DNA from: Girardinichthys multiradiatus
Taxonomy: Eukaryota > Chordata > Actinopteri > Cyprinodontiformes > Goodeidae
Direction: 5' to 3'
DNA length: 64,000 bases
Assembly (NCBI RefSeq): GCF_021462225.1
Contig: NC_061811.1
Span: 8,829,663 to 8,893,662 of the forward strand
Position 1 is the first letter of the stretch. Each line of letters opens with the position of its first letter. Shown here in pieces: positions 1 through 13,600 of the stretch. Under the pieces are notes generated by a model that saw only the letters and a list, made by a program, of their open reading frames with translations, was not told the origin of the DNA and ran no database searches. A program made the translations under genes and the position numbers.

Positions 1-1395
1 TGGAGCATGGTCTTCATCACAATGATACCAACTTCCTTTGTGACCCTAAAAGTATTAAAAAGGTGGTCCGTTCAGCCGAGCGGACCGCCTGAACCACGCT
101 CCCCAACCAGCCGAACATTTATATAAAACATTGCAGGTCCAGAAGATTTCTCTTCTCACGTCAACCGTCTGGTCGGTGCTTCTACAGTCTGAGGACTATG
201 ACTGAGAGGATGTGGAAGAGTATCTACTATGCACCTTTTAAATTTAAATTGCACAATTATATACTAGGAGCTGCATCTCAATTTTACCTGTTCTTACTGT
301 ACTTAAAATTAGCCTCCCTTGTAAACCTGTTACATTGTTTCTTCTGTCAGTGGCAGTCACCACCATATTTGAGTTCTCTCATCATCTTTTGCAAATGTTT
401 CAGTGAGGTTATTTACAACATATTAAACCGGAGCAGGGTCTCCTTTATATTTCTGTATGTTTTCATTTTGTTCATATTAACTTTATTCAGTCAGCATCAT
501 AATTTATATTTGCCATCTGCAGAGGAAGAATTTTTTACAGACCTCCAGAGGTGCTCAGGGCTCATTTTTACACATTTAAAAGAAGGTCTTCATGAACTGT
601 TCTGAAACTGAGTGTAAACGGGTATCTGTAATGTAAAAACCCAAAGGGTGATGTCTGATATTGTTTAGTAGAGCTCTGTTGTTAACCCTGGCATTACAGA
701 TGGTTCTGTTCCAACATCTTCAGCCTTTAATTTAAACACAATCAGCTGACAGACACCCAGGCTTTGAACTCGTTTAAACCAAGCGCTATTCTGCCTCTGC
801 CTGAATTATGCTCTTCTTCTGATGCACAGCCATCACGAGGCCAGGGTGAAACTCTTCCTGTGAGATACAGCAGACTCTGGGGGTAATTAGGCATCTTAGA
901 GTAATTAGACTAAACACAGCCTTCACGCTCCACTCCACTCATTCATCATGCTGTGCCCCGGTGCAGAGGAAATGCACTGTATGCAAACTGTCCCAAATCC
1001 TGGAAAACTGGCACTTTAACACTGAATGTGGTTCTTATTGTGGACCTCCTGCCTACACGGAGAGTAGCCTGGGGAAAAGGAAGAGCTCCAGATCCAGCTG
1101 AGTCACAGAGGATGAAGCAGAACAATAACCCAGGCTGCTGTTGACTTTGGACAGAGAGAGGTAAAGAGCTGCAACACGTACAGAGATGAGAGGATCAGTC
1201 ACCAAAGTACCAGAAATCTGGCTGATGCTGCCTTTAACCAGAGGCACACTCTGCAGAGAAATGTTACTCATCTGACCCGAAAGCTCAACACAGGGAGAAG
1301 ATGCTGCCCTACACATGAGGACAAGAATATATCCTTTTAATCACCAGACAGGTGACCTACGGCTGCAGCCTACATTTTAATTGGAGCGTACTCAC
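1..1395 (-). other. fgfrl1 intron 2 (partial)
   Basis: Sequence 3' of the Ig1 exon on the minus strand. No exon with FGFRL1 Ig2 similarity and no recognisable repeat was found; short open frames here have no family resemblance. Confidence 0.6.
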
Positions 1396-1668
1396 CGATA
1401 ATGATCAGGGTGTAGTTGACGTTAACACTCCCAAAGCCATTAGTTGCCTGGCAGTTGAAGGTCCCAGCGTCCTCGGCCTCCACCTCCTTGATCTTCAGGC
1501 CCATCCGAAGCTCACGAAAGCGAATCCAGCTGCTGTGGATGCTGCGTCCGTCTTTGGTCCACCGGATGAGGGGAGGCGGGTCTGCTTCCACTGGGCACGG
1601 CAGCTTGATGGCGCTTCCCAAGCGGGCCGTTTGTCTGTGAGTGACCCTGTCCGACACTCGAGGAGGTC
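1396..1668 (-). CDS. fgfrl1: fgfrl1 coding exon 2 (Ig domain 1)
   Basis: This 273-nt exon (91 codons' worth, phase 1 at both ends, typical of Ig-domain exons) lies between acceptor tgtgtccccAG and donor ATCG|GTGAGT. It encodes residues 29-120: GPPRVSDRV, Cys53 in LPCPVE, Trp65 in RWTKDGR, and Cys101 in [13 protein letters not shown]. Open frames running out of both ends of the exon are intronic read-through. Confidence 0.93.
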
Positions 1669-4600
1669 CTGGGGACACAAATACAATCTTCTTCATTTCA
1701 GAATGAATGAATGAATGTAGGATTTATCTATTAAGTGACTGTCAGAGATACTGCATACAGCCACAAAGTGCTGCAGAAGATAAAAACATAAATGTAAAGG
1801 ACATAGGAAAATATATAACCACAGGCTTAAGGTAATTAAAATGGAAAAATGCAGTACTGTAAAATTTCTTGCTGCGCAACGCATGAACACTTGAACTTAA
1901 GGCCAGACATTCTCCTTCTGGTGGAGAGCATAATTCATGGATCCATCAAGTACAGCAAGTCGTCCAGATTCTGAAGCAGGAAATTAGCCCCAGACCATCA
2001 CACTACCACCACCGTGTTTGACTGTTAGTATTTTATACTTTTTCTTTTACTTTTACACTAACAAACACAAACCTAAATTTTGTATTGCGCCTTATCTTAA
2101 AAACAACAAGAATGTAAGATGGATTTTATATGCAAGTGCAAGTCATAACCAAAGAGTACTCTTACGTACTTGGTGGACGTACAAATGGTGGGTTGGCTAA
2201 TATTCAAACTGTATTTTGGGAGGGGCTACAATCATTGTTTCTATTTTACTCAAATTCTTTTAAAAAATTCCTCAGCCAACCGGTTTTACCCAAGTTACGC
2301 AGGATATCTACTTAGTCAACTTATGGAACTGATTTGGTTTAACAGATGCAACTTAATATCATCAGCATAGAATTGGTAGTCAGTAAAACACTGAATAATA
2401 CCTGCAAAGGGAAGCATACAAAATGAAAATAATAATGGGATGAGTATCAAGCCCTGGGGAACCCCATAGGTTAAAGCTGCTTACAGAAGAGTATTCATTA
2501 GCTTTTACAAAGAAACTTCTAATAAATAAACTCCTAATAAAGATCTGAACTGGCCTTCTACAATTTTTCCAAAATATTTTGTACAGTGAGTTAAAATTGT
2601 GTTCTTTTGTTAATGTTCTGCTTCTGTTTTTTTTTTTTTTAAATCTTTTTCTGTTTGTGGGTCTCAAACTGGCATCTGTTGAATTTCATGACCAAAAATG
2701 TCAGTCATTTTCTACCACTTCTTCCATAGTGGGTCGCGGTGGAGCCGGTGCCTATCTCCAACAGTCTATGGGCGGGAGGTGGGGTACACCCTGGACAGGT
2801 CGCCAGTCCATCACAGGGCAACACACAAACAACCATGCACACACTCATTCACACACCTAAGGGCAATTTAGAGACCAATTAACCTAACAGGCATGTCTTT
2901 GGAGACTGGGAGGAAGCTGGAGTACCCGGAGAGAACCCACGCATGCACAGGGAGAACATGCAAACTCCATGCAGAAAGACCCCCAGCCGGGAGTTGAACC
3001 CAGGACCTTCTTGCTGCAAGGCAACAGCGCTACCAACTGCACCACCGTGTAGCCCCTTGACCAAAAATGGGAAAACCTACATTTAGGACCCAAGAAACAG
3101 AATAGAACATGCAGAGCAACACTTAGTTTGAATCTGGATTTTTCAGCCCTGAAACAGTAGGCAAAGATGAGAAAGAGGCAGTTAGTCTATTTGTTTCCTG
3201 ATTTGCCAGGACCTTGAAGCCAGATTGTAATAATTGGGCCAACCATGTCACCCACTCTGTGAGCAGAGAGGGTAAAATGTCCTGGCTCTCGTTCTGCGTT
3301 TATCATGCAGAGATCAAAGCGATGAGGTGGGTTTGGGGTAGCGCGGGGCAAGATGGACAGCGGCCATTTCTCCGGATTTTAATTGGCTCAGGGCTGCTTC
3401 CTCAGATCTGGTGCAGCAGAGCGGGCCCAAACACCCTGTGATGGTGTTAGGAAGCCTGAACAGAGCCTCCTACTAACCCCCCCATCCCCGCAACACCACT
3501 GAAAACCAAACAAAACCCTGAATCACCGAGCAGAGCAGCCACACAAGAAAACAGAAGCTTGGGGGCGGCACGGAGGGGGAGGAGAGTCAACCAGACCCTG
3601 TAGCTGTATCTAACCACAGAGAACACAGACCCCTGTCTGTACCCCAGAACAAACGGCCAGGCTGGTAGCAATAAAAACAACAGGGAGGTTAAGTACACAT
3701 GGCCTCTCCATCACACACAGGGCCCCATTCCTTTGGTGCATTTCATGCATGTATATGATAAACATTATAACGGCAGGTATCTCCACCCACTTCACTGCAG
3801 ACAGATGCATCTCAGCTGCAGGAGCACATCTGCAGGGCCATGCCAGAAACCTCATGGTCTGATCAGAACATTAACAGACTCAAATCACCCTAAAAAGTAA
3901 ATAATGGATGATGAACCATAAAACCCAGCAAAAAAAAAAGTGCTCTATGTGACAAACCAAAGAAATCCCTCCTCATCTTCATGTCTATGTTTTCATCAAC
4001 CATGCAGGATCACAGAGAGTTTTTCCTCCTCTCATTGGATTGTCTCCCCTGGTCTGCAGTGTGCAGGAAATTAGAAGTGTAACTGTTTCTGTCTGAGGAG
4101 GAACTGTAACCACAGTATTTTGGGCTGAAAGCTGCTTGTATCGCAATGGTTTAGTGGCAGAGAATGAGAACAGAGGCGCTCAGTGCTGCTCCTCAGCAGG
4201 ATCTGCTTCGGGGCCCCAAACGGGTCAGAGTTTGAGCTTGTCCTGCTGCAGGACTTCACAGGGTTCAACCTAATGGACTGAATTGCCCTGTGAAAACACC
4301 TACTGTATTTCTTGAACAAATAGGCCTCGTTTTTCTTCTCTGACTCTTAAAAGCCAATTTTGAATTAATGAAGAGGACAGACCGACAGAAACAAGCCATG
4401 ATTCATGTCCAAGGTTCAGCCGAAGCAAACTGTCAAAGCAGTTAGACCCCGCTCCAACATTTTCTTCTGTTAAAGCTGGAAACACATTTCTCCTGAGGGA
4501 TCAAATATCCTCTTGGGAAAAATTAAAAGAGACAAGAAAAAAAATTAAAGAAAAACATATTTTCTTTTCCATTTGACAAACCTTGAGATGCTGTTTGTGG

Positions 4601-7600
4601 AGCATTTCCCACTAAGTGTTAGTTCAGGCCACCCTGTCAGAGGAAGACCACTGATCCCTTTTTTAGATTAAAAGGAATACTTCAACATTTTCAGGGATAA
4701 AAAACAGTTATTCTATATCAGCAAGCAATTCCACTATCCTACACCATGACTGTCCAGATCTTCTGAAACCATACATATTTCCAAACAGCTGAATTTGTGT
4801 TGGTTGGTGGGTTGGTTGGTTTGTTTCCTGGCACCAAACCCAGTTGTCCTCCTGGAACACCCAACTCTCCTGACGTTTCAATCATTTGACCCAAACTGTT
4901 ACCCTCAGATGAAATGAAATTTTTGCTAATGTTCAGAACCCACCCAGGAACCACTAAAGCTCAATTCAATTACAGCCCAGAACAGTGAATTTGTGTGGGG
5001 GCAGGGTACAGTGTCCAGTTAGGCTGCCTTTAAACCCTCACAATTACAGTGACAGTAAAGCCACTCATTGGCTGAGGAGTAACCACCACTCAGATCCACA
5101 AAGTGGCGTTGGAGTAGAGTGGAGGTAATTCCCAAATCAACAATGGCAATTGTTTTTTCATAAAGGTTCCAGGCTGGTCTAGATAGGTTCTGGTTATCTT
5201 TTTCTGATAATAAAACTTGTTTGATTATTGGAAATATTTAGTTAATATTAAGTGTGGCAAAAAAAAAAAATTAAAACACAAGAATTATGTAAGAGGAAAA
5301 GTACTTTTTTAAGGCCTTGTAGTAACTGCCAAGCATAGTGGTGGTAGCGTCATGCTGTGGGCGGGTTCACTGACATTGCTACTGGTACAATGCCCAAAGT
5401 GGATGGAATAATGAAGAAGGATGATAAATAAATGCAGACTGTTGACTGTTTTATATTGTAAACTTAAAATTGTTATCTTAATGATCCCAAATACCTCCAA
5501 ACTCCTTAACCTTTCCTCATATCAACAACTAGGAGGTGAAAAGTTGGACACAGTGGTGATCAAACACATGACCAAATGGTTAAGAGATGAAACAGGCTAA
5601 CATTAAACATCAATCTAATCAAACATAGTAGATTCCACGAAGGGACTGACTTTGCAGCAATCCCCCGTGCTGAGCATGCATGTGGCAACAGTGGAAAGGA
5701 AAGGTCACTTTGAACAAGAAGAAACCTCCAGCAGAACCTGGCTCAGTGTTAGTAGCCATCGCCTGCAACTGAGGTTTGAGAAGACACAGCAGACACACAA
5801 AACCACAGGAGAACTGGCCCAGGAATACTTTCTGTGTCGAAGGCAGAGAAGTGGTCCAACATCCAGGCAGAATAAAGGCAGAAGCTTGTTGATGTGGTTG
5901 AGGAGCAACTTACGTAGGAACATTTCACCAAATATTAGTGGGTGTCTGTGTCCGTATTAGAGCCTAATTTTGACCCCGCGTAGATTAGAGAAAATGCACA
6001 ATAATTCAAGCTCATGACCTTTCCACTCTGGAAAAACAATGGTTTAAATAAAGTATTTAAAATTCCACGTTAAGATGACATACATGCCCGTGACGACTAT
6101 GTAAACCTCTGAAACTGTGCTTATAATAGTGAGCATTTGCAGAAACAATCATCTTAAATGTTAAAGCAAAAAAATGTCTGCTGTTACTTCACTATCAGTC
6201 TCAGTGTTTAGTACTAGCCGACCGGAGCGATTCCTGAACTGTTTTGGACTAAAAACACTCTGGCTGCTGATCCAAGCACAAGGAATGTGACACAAACGAT
6301 TTCCTCCTTGCATCTCCGCTCCCAAATAGCTTTTGAAGTTCCTCGAGAAAAACAAGGCACAAGGAGCGCTGAATTCAAGGACATGGACTGAATAACTTAA
6401 TAAGTAATTGTGCTGTGTACATGATTGGCATCTTTTCTTCAGAGGGGACTCCTCCTCCTCCTCCTCCTCCTCCAACCTCCTACAGCCTCTCAAGGACAGG
6501 TTCTTTTAACCTTGGAGTTGAAAGCATTGGAAGCATAACAGAAAAATCCAGTTGTAAGAATGTAAAAACTGGAATATTCTTTCCTTATATGCTTGCCTCT
6601 AAGATGAACAGTTCAACATGTGCAGTGTGCAGCTTGTTCTGACATCAGTTTATAAGTAAAACACACTGAAGCCCTATTGTTCAGTCTCATGAGGCGCTCT
6701 GCTGGTAGCTGACCTGATAAATGGAAATCTGACTCATGACCAACTGGTGAGCGTTTCTAACTGTTCGCCCGGATTGTTTAAATTGTTAGGAGCTCGCTAA
6801 AAGGAGAATGATACACATGACCATATGGGCTTTCCCGTACTGGAGTGCTGGTAAAGAGCTCCTTATTATAGCCGAGCTCCATGTGTGAAAGGAATCTTTC
6901 ATAGCGCAGGAAGGAGGAGGAGGCATGGAGACTCCCAGAATTAGCTGTGTTTTTCTTTGCTCAGTTTGGTGATGGATTATTTTTAAGAGAAAGGGCCACA
7001 TTCAATAGGAGGCATTCTCCAGGTTGGGACAAAATACAGCCATTTTTTTTTACTGAGGTTGAGGAGCAGTTGCTCCAACATGAGGGCATCTGTAGGGTGG
7101 AAAACGTTCTGGAAGAAAAACTAAAACACAACAAATGTTGCTAGATGTGAACAATACTCAGATGTGGGATTTATTTTCTCTTTTACTAAACACCTGTAGA
7201 TTTGTAATGATGTGTACATGCTTTTCTCTTTGGTCTTTCACTGCAAACATCTCAATGAAGGGCTGAGCTGAATGCTGACAGCCGTTCAAACAGAGAACGC
7301 CTGGAACCGGACCCAACCACAAAGAGATTGATGGGATCATGCATGCACTGTTATCTGCTTTCTGTAGGACGCAGTTCTTCAAACTTCTTTTTTTTTAATA
7401 ATGCATGCACAGGCATCACACAACATGGTGTGGATATATTACTAGGATAAACAGTATGTAGCTTTAACATAAAGAACATAAGGTAGATAGAGAAGGAAAG
7501 ACATAAAGAAGGCTCCCTCCTACTCATCAGCAGAATACAGAGACAGTTTAATGCAGCCAGAGCTGCTAGGGAAATAACTCATGATGCATCCCATAAAATC

Positions 7601-10600
7601 TCAGGTAGATCTTAAGGAGCAGAGGAGAGAAGAAGAAATAAGTAGATGAAAGCTGGAACCTGAGTCCCATGTTACCTCCGGCAGTGAAAGTGAAAGGTGA
7701 CGTAGAAAAAGCGGCCCTTGGAGTTTGTGAAAGGCGTTTCACTATACATTTCACCAGTGAGAGATAAAAATCAGCATAAAGAGCTGAGAGCCAGGAGAAA
7801 AAGCCATCCTGACAATTCAAGAAGGGGGGCAAGCTGAGGGAGGTGAAGGGGGAACAGCGGCTGGGTGAGGCGTGGAGTGGCAGGAGAGGCTGTTCTGACA
7901 GCAGCGGGGCAGCAGAGGGTGAAGAATGCCTTCTTTTCTTACCCCTCCAGACATCCTGCCCGCCAGCTTTACCCTGTCAGGTAATCAATACCACTTATTT
8001 TTCCCTTTTGGCTTTCCAATCAATAGATAAGAGCGAGGTAAGACCAGTCGGGACAATGGCTCTTTCTTTGGCACCATCAGATGTGTGCTGAATAGCGACT
8101 GCTTCGGTGGTGGGAATGGTACAGGAGGAGCTATTGGGTGACACAAGGGACCAGAGAAACAGCAGGAGGGGGTGGAATAAGAAGAAAAGGGAATAAGATG
8201 CTCCAGCCACATCTATCTGATTAAAGGAGAATCCCTGGAATAACTTTGCTGCGTGTTTGAAATGAAATCTGCGTCTACTCAGTAAGGACTCCTGCCAACC
8301 GCTCATCAAAAGAGCAGCAAAGAGAGAGAAACGTCTCCGGTCTCCATAAAGCTCCTGGAAACATCTCCATCACGCGGCCAGCCCTTAGCAGGCCCTGCTG
8401 TGGAGGCTTTGAACTCTAAGCTGTTATATATCATTAAGCCTGACTGCCTTCTCCTGGCCCCGGCTGCCTCTGCTGGAGAAAAAGAACATGCACGTGAGCG
8501 CGTGCCCCTGCACACCCTTCACGAGCTTCAATGAGACTAAAACCCAGGCTCCACCTTCAATAAATCAGATCCCATTCACCCATTTCCCAATCAACTGTGT
8601 ATATTTCTGCAGTTTATCCAGACGTAGGTAACCTACCTTAAAGCACACAATACCTCTGCTAACTTCATAACCTGTTCATTCAGATCATTGTTTTTAAAAG
8701 AAACAGCCAAGAGGATGAAGTGAACGCTCCCTTTCACATCAACCCAATGAGATTCCCTACAGACTCTTTACTTTTCCAGACTCCTGGAAGTTCTTAGATC
8801 CTTATGGAAACCTGAATAAACTGTCGCCTTTCAGATCACGTTTTCCGAAAAACAAATTGAGTTGGAAAAGGTCACTGCTTGGTTTTCTCAGAGTGAAATC
8901 AGCATGATTGTCGTCTTTTCTTTGGACCTTTTTCGGAAAATGTTTTAGTTAGTTTCCGCTCAGAAGACCTGCAACTAGATCTAAAAGATGGACATAATTA
9001 CATCAACATCATGGAGGGCGTAAAGTATCTGTAGTTTTTAGATGGCTACAAAATAACTTGGGGAAGGTCATTTAAAAACGATGGTGACACTAATATGTTA
9101 CTAAATTACTGCGTCCTTTAAGGCCACCATGCTGCGGAAAACAAGACAATCTGAGAAAACACAAAATTATATTTTCAAATGATTATTTGAATTATTGAAG
9201 AGAAAAAGTGCCTCCCATTACCCATAAAAGGTGAAAACATGGAAGAGCCTTCACAGGATTGGCTGGCCCAGCAAAATTACTCCAAGAGAGTGCAATGACA
9301 CATCCAGGAGGTCACAAAAGAACCCAGAACAAAACCTACACCATTTCAGGCCTAACCTGCTTCAGTTAAGGTCAGAGTTCATGATTCAACATTAAAAAAG
9401 AGACTGGATAAAGATGGCCTCCATTGAAAAGCTCCAAGGAGAAAACCTCTGCTGACTAAAAAAGAACACAGAGGCCCATCTCCCATTTCTTAAAGATGAT
9501 CCCCAAAACCTTTAGGAAAACAGTCTGTGGACTGACGAGATTGGCCGTGTTACGTCTGATGTAAACCTACCAGCATTTCGGAAACATAATCCTATACTGA
9601 CAGCCAAACATGGCGGAGGTAGTGTGATGGTCTGGGGCTGTGTTGCTGATTTAAGACCTGTACAACTTGCAATAATTGATGGAACCATGAATGCTGCTTT
9701 CAACTAAAAAAATCCTGAAGCAGAATATCCAGCCATCACTGTGTGACCTTAATCTCAAGCACACTTAGGTTATGCAGCATGGCAATGACCCAAAGCACAA
9801 CAGGAAGTCCAACTGTGGACTAGCTCAAAATAACAAAACTAAGTTTTTGGAGAGGCTCAGTCAATGTCTGGACTTAGCCAATTCAGATGCTTTGACATGA
9901 CCTAAAAAGGACATTCATGGTCAAAAACCTTCAAATGTGGCTGAATTAAAGCAATTCTGCAAAGAGGAGTAGGCAAAAATTCCCCCACAGGGATATAAAA
10001 GAGTAATTGAATGCTATTACAAATGCTTGAAGGCAGTTTTTGCCTCCAAAGGTGGCACAACCAAGTATTAGATTTATGAAATTGTTAAGTTTTTAACACA
10101 GTAGCAGGTTGGTTTGGATAGCTATTTCCCTTAATAAATTAAATCATCTGCTTTTTGCATTTACATGGGTTTGCTTGTTCATCTGAAACATTTAAGAGTG
10201 ACAAAAAGGCAAAAACAATAAATCTGTATGGGGGGCAAATACTTTTTACAGCATTATACGTTTCATTCAAACCCTTAGCATGTTGCTTTAAATGGACCTG
10301 GACAGCATCGTTTCAGAAAATCTGCATGATTTACACGCTGCGATTGAGGTCAATGAATGTTGGACATATAATTCTTGTGCATGTTGGCACAGTTCAGTCT
10401 TTCTGGACAATATGGTGCTGAAGCTCTGGGTTCAGTAAGAGAACTTCTGGTCATAGACCCCTGACAGAACATTGGACCTTCAGCATATATCCATTCAACT
10501 TTAATTCTGATGAGTTAAACGTCAGTGATTCATTTAATAATTGTGCTACACTAGAGAGTTATTTCAACCACTACAGTATTTTATCAGTGGGGTCTGAAGG

Positions 10601-13600
10601 GATTCACTGTATTTAAGGTTTGACCTGACTTGATTGAAGCTGCAGGTCCACGACAGCCTGATCTTTCAGCTCTGCTGGTTCTTAATTCATCAGACCTTTC
10701 TGTTAGTCTCTAATGTTTCTGTACTCTCCAATCAAGCTGATTCCTTGAATAAAAGATATAAACATGATTGAAATCTCAGGGAACTTGTCTCAGTAAGTAG
10801 GTTTACAATGAATGGAGGCAAAAGATGCAGACTGGAGCTGTTTGGACAGGTCCATATGGACCTTGACCCATCTCTGACTGTACTGACTAGGAACTCTTTT
10901 CCATTTTATTCTACAGATCTTATTGGGGTTAAATAGATTGTGCGGAGATCAGAAACAAACTTTGTTCTGTAGTGTTAGGTAGTCTGATCACCTTCACAAT
11001 AAAACTAATTTGAAGGAAGGTGGAACATCCTTATCATCTTCACCGATGAAGGACAAAGGAATTTTAGTGAGGGCTGAGCTTTTTGTTTATGTTTCGGTTT
11101 AAATGGCATTGGGAAAGATGGACGTTCACTACAGTCTTAAGATTTTATCACAGAAAAAGAGGCAAAAGCTGTAAAGTACACTTCTTTGCAAAAGTATTTG
11201 AACTTTGTTACATTCCAAACCCAAACTTTATCTATTTTATTGGGATTTTAACGTGATAGACCAACACAAAGTAGTGCATATTTGTCAAAGGAAAATGATA
11301 CATGGTTTTTAAAATTTGACTCCGAGGTTTGTTAGAGAACATTGGAGAACATACAGCATCATGAAAACCAAGGAGCACAGCAGAGAGGTCAGGGACAAGG
11401 TTGTGGAGATGTTTATAGCAGGGTTAGGTTCTAAATATCCCAACCTTTCAACATCTCACTGAGCTGTTCATCATCCATCATCTGAAAAGGAGTATGACAC
11501 AACTGCAAACCTATGAAGACATGGGTGACCACCTGAACTGACAGGCAGGGGAAGGAGAACATTAATCCATGGTAACTCTGGAGGAGCTGTAGAGATACAC
11601 AGCTCAGGTGGTTTTCTGTAGCTCCTGCATAACCAAGAATTGTTCCACAGGACAATTCTTGGTTATGCACTCCACAAATCTGGCCTTCATGAAGAAATGG
11701 CAAGACGGTTTAATTACTGAAAGAAAGCTATAAGGAGTCCCATTTGTGGCTTGCCAGAAGCCATGTAGGAGAAACAGCAAACATGTGGTAAAAGATGCTC
11801 TGATGAGACCAAAGTTGAGTTTTTGGATCTGAAGGCAAAAAGATATTTGTGGTGGAAAACTAAAATACGCATCACCCTGAACACATTGTCCCTACAGTGA
11901 AACATGGTGGTGGCAGCAACATGCTGTGGAGAATGCTTTTCTTCAGCAGGGACACAGAAAACAACTTAAAACTGAGGTGGAGGTTCACCTTGCAGCAGGA
12001 CAAGGACCCTAAATATACAGCCAGAGCTACAATGGAACGGTTCAGGTCAAAGAAGATTCATATGTTCCATATGGTCCAATCTGATCTCCGAACTAAATCC
12101 AAATGCAAATCTGTGGCAAGACTTGAAAATTAAAGTTTTCAGACACTCTCTATCCAATCTGACTTAGCCTGCATTATTTTACAAAGAAGAATGGGTAACA
12201 ATGTCTATTTCTAGATGTACATACCCCAAAAAGCTTACAGCTTGCAGTGAAAGGTGTTCTACAAAGGGTTGTTTAACTGAAGCAGAGAAGCAACATCCAC
12301 GATGTGATTGTTTTTTCACTATGTTAAAAGTGTAGGGAAATAGAACTGTATAATATGCATAATAAATATTGGTAAATATCAGTTATCAGCCATTACAGTA
12401 ATATTAATATCAGATATTGATATTGGCCCAACGTTTCACATCAGCACATCCCAAATAATTTGCAACATTTTTAAAGCAACTCTAAACCTCAGTTCATTAG
12501 AGGGTCTGAGGCTAACAGCACAGAAACTGACGGCATTTTAAAATGAGCTCTATCAGGTCAGCTTTATCTTTTGGGTTTTTATCACTATCTCTGCTGCTGC
12601 TTGATAGGTTCACTTTAAGAACAGAGTAAGGAATGAGACGCAAACGTTTCACAGCTTTCAATGCAAAAGCTGTTCATTACAATATATAATAAATCTATAG
12701 AATATCTGTTAAAACAGCTAGTCTGACATAATGTGATGGAGCGACTCTTTCATTTTATCCTAAATATGAGAAAACTCCTATTTAGAGTCTGAACTGACCC
12801 AGACTCACACACAGTGAGCGGCACTCTAGTCGTTTTATCTCACTCCATTAGACTAAGGCCTGGTGCACACACTGGGCTAAGTGTGTGCTCAGAGACACTT
12901 ATCAGGACAGAGGAAGGCTGTGAAGAAAGAGAAAAGCCAAACAGTGGAGGGAGAGGAATAAAACCAGGCCAAGGAGGGAGAAACCAGAGCGTGGTGTAAG
13001 GAGAGGATGCAAAGATGGCAGAGAGGCCTCCAATAACATGCAGCTTCTACAGAGAGGGGGGAAGGGGGGATTAGGGTGGACTAGGCGGCAGAAAGCAGGA
13101 ATCCCAACAATTTCACACCCCGATTCCTGGCTCGGACTCAGCTTTAGTCACATGAACACACCAACCAGCACCTGTTTATTACAGTCCGCCTAATTTGTTT
13201 CACGACCGGCCGACCACTTGGTGGTAAACAGAGTGTGAAACAATCACGCTCCTCCCTTTCAGCTGTGAGGTGTTTGAGGGGTTTGTTGAATATACAGCCT
13301 GGTTCAAATCACTGCCAAAATTTCAAAAAGCTAAAGATCAGGGTTTTGACTCGACCCAGATCCATGTCTTAGTTTTTAGGAAGTCCTTGGTGGATTTACA
13401 TGTCTGTTCTGGGTGACTGTTATGTTGCAGGGTCTAGATCTGCTTTAGATTAAATTTTTTTACAGATTGTCTCACTTTTTTCAAGATGCTGCTGCAGCTA
13501 AGCATCCCCACACCATCACACTTTCGTCTCTGTGCTTCACAGTTGATATGAGGTTCTTTTCCTGGAAGGATGTATTTGTTTTACGTCAAACATGTCCTCT

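Noticed and set aside
60..112. Short GC-rich inverted repeat (ggtccg...cggacc)
   Set aside because: Only a 6-bp stem; expected by chance.
1352..1714. 120-codon plus-strand ORF
   Set aside because: Antisense shadow of the fgfrl1 Ig1 exon, which has splice sites and family motifs on the minus strand.
3028..3056. Possible tRNA gene
   Set aside because: A and B boxes are those of a SINE head; no cloverleaf with proper anticodon arm could be drawn.
2714..3093. Overlapping ORFs on both strands
   Set aside because: They lie in a tRNA-derived SINE.
5652..5960. 102-codon ORF resembling another at 44285-44566
   Set aside because: The resemblance is nucleotide similarity between two copies of a LINE 3' region, not a protein family.
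6415..6642. Proline-rich ORF
   Set aside because: Generated by the (CTC)n microsatellite; no family resemblance.
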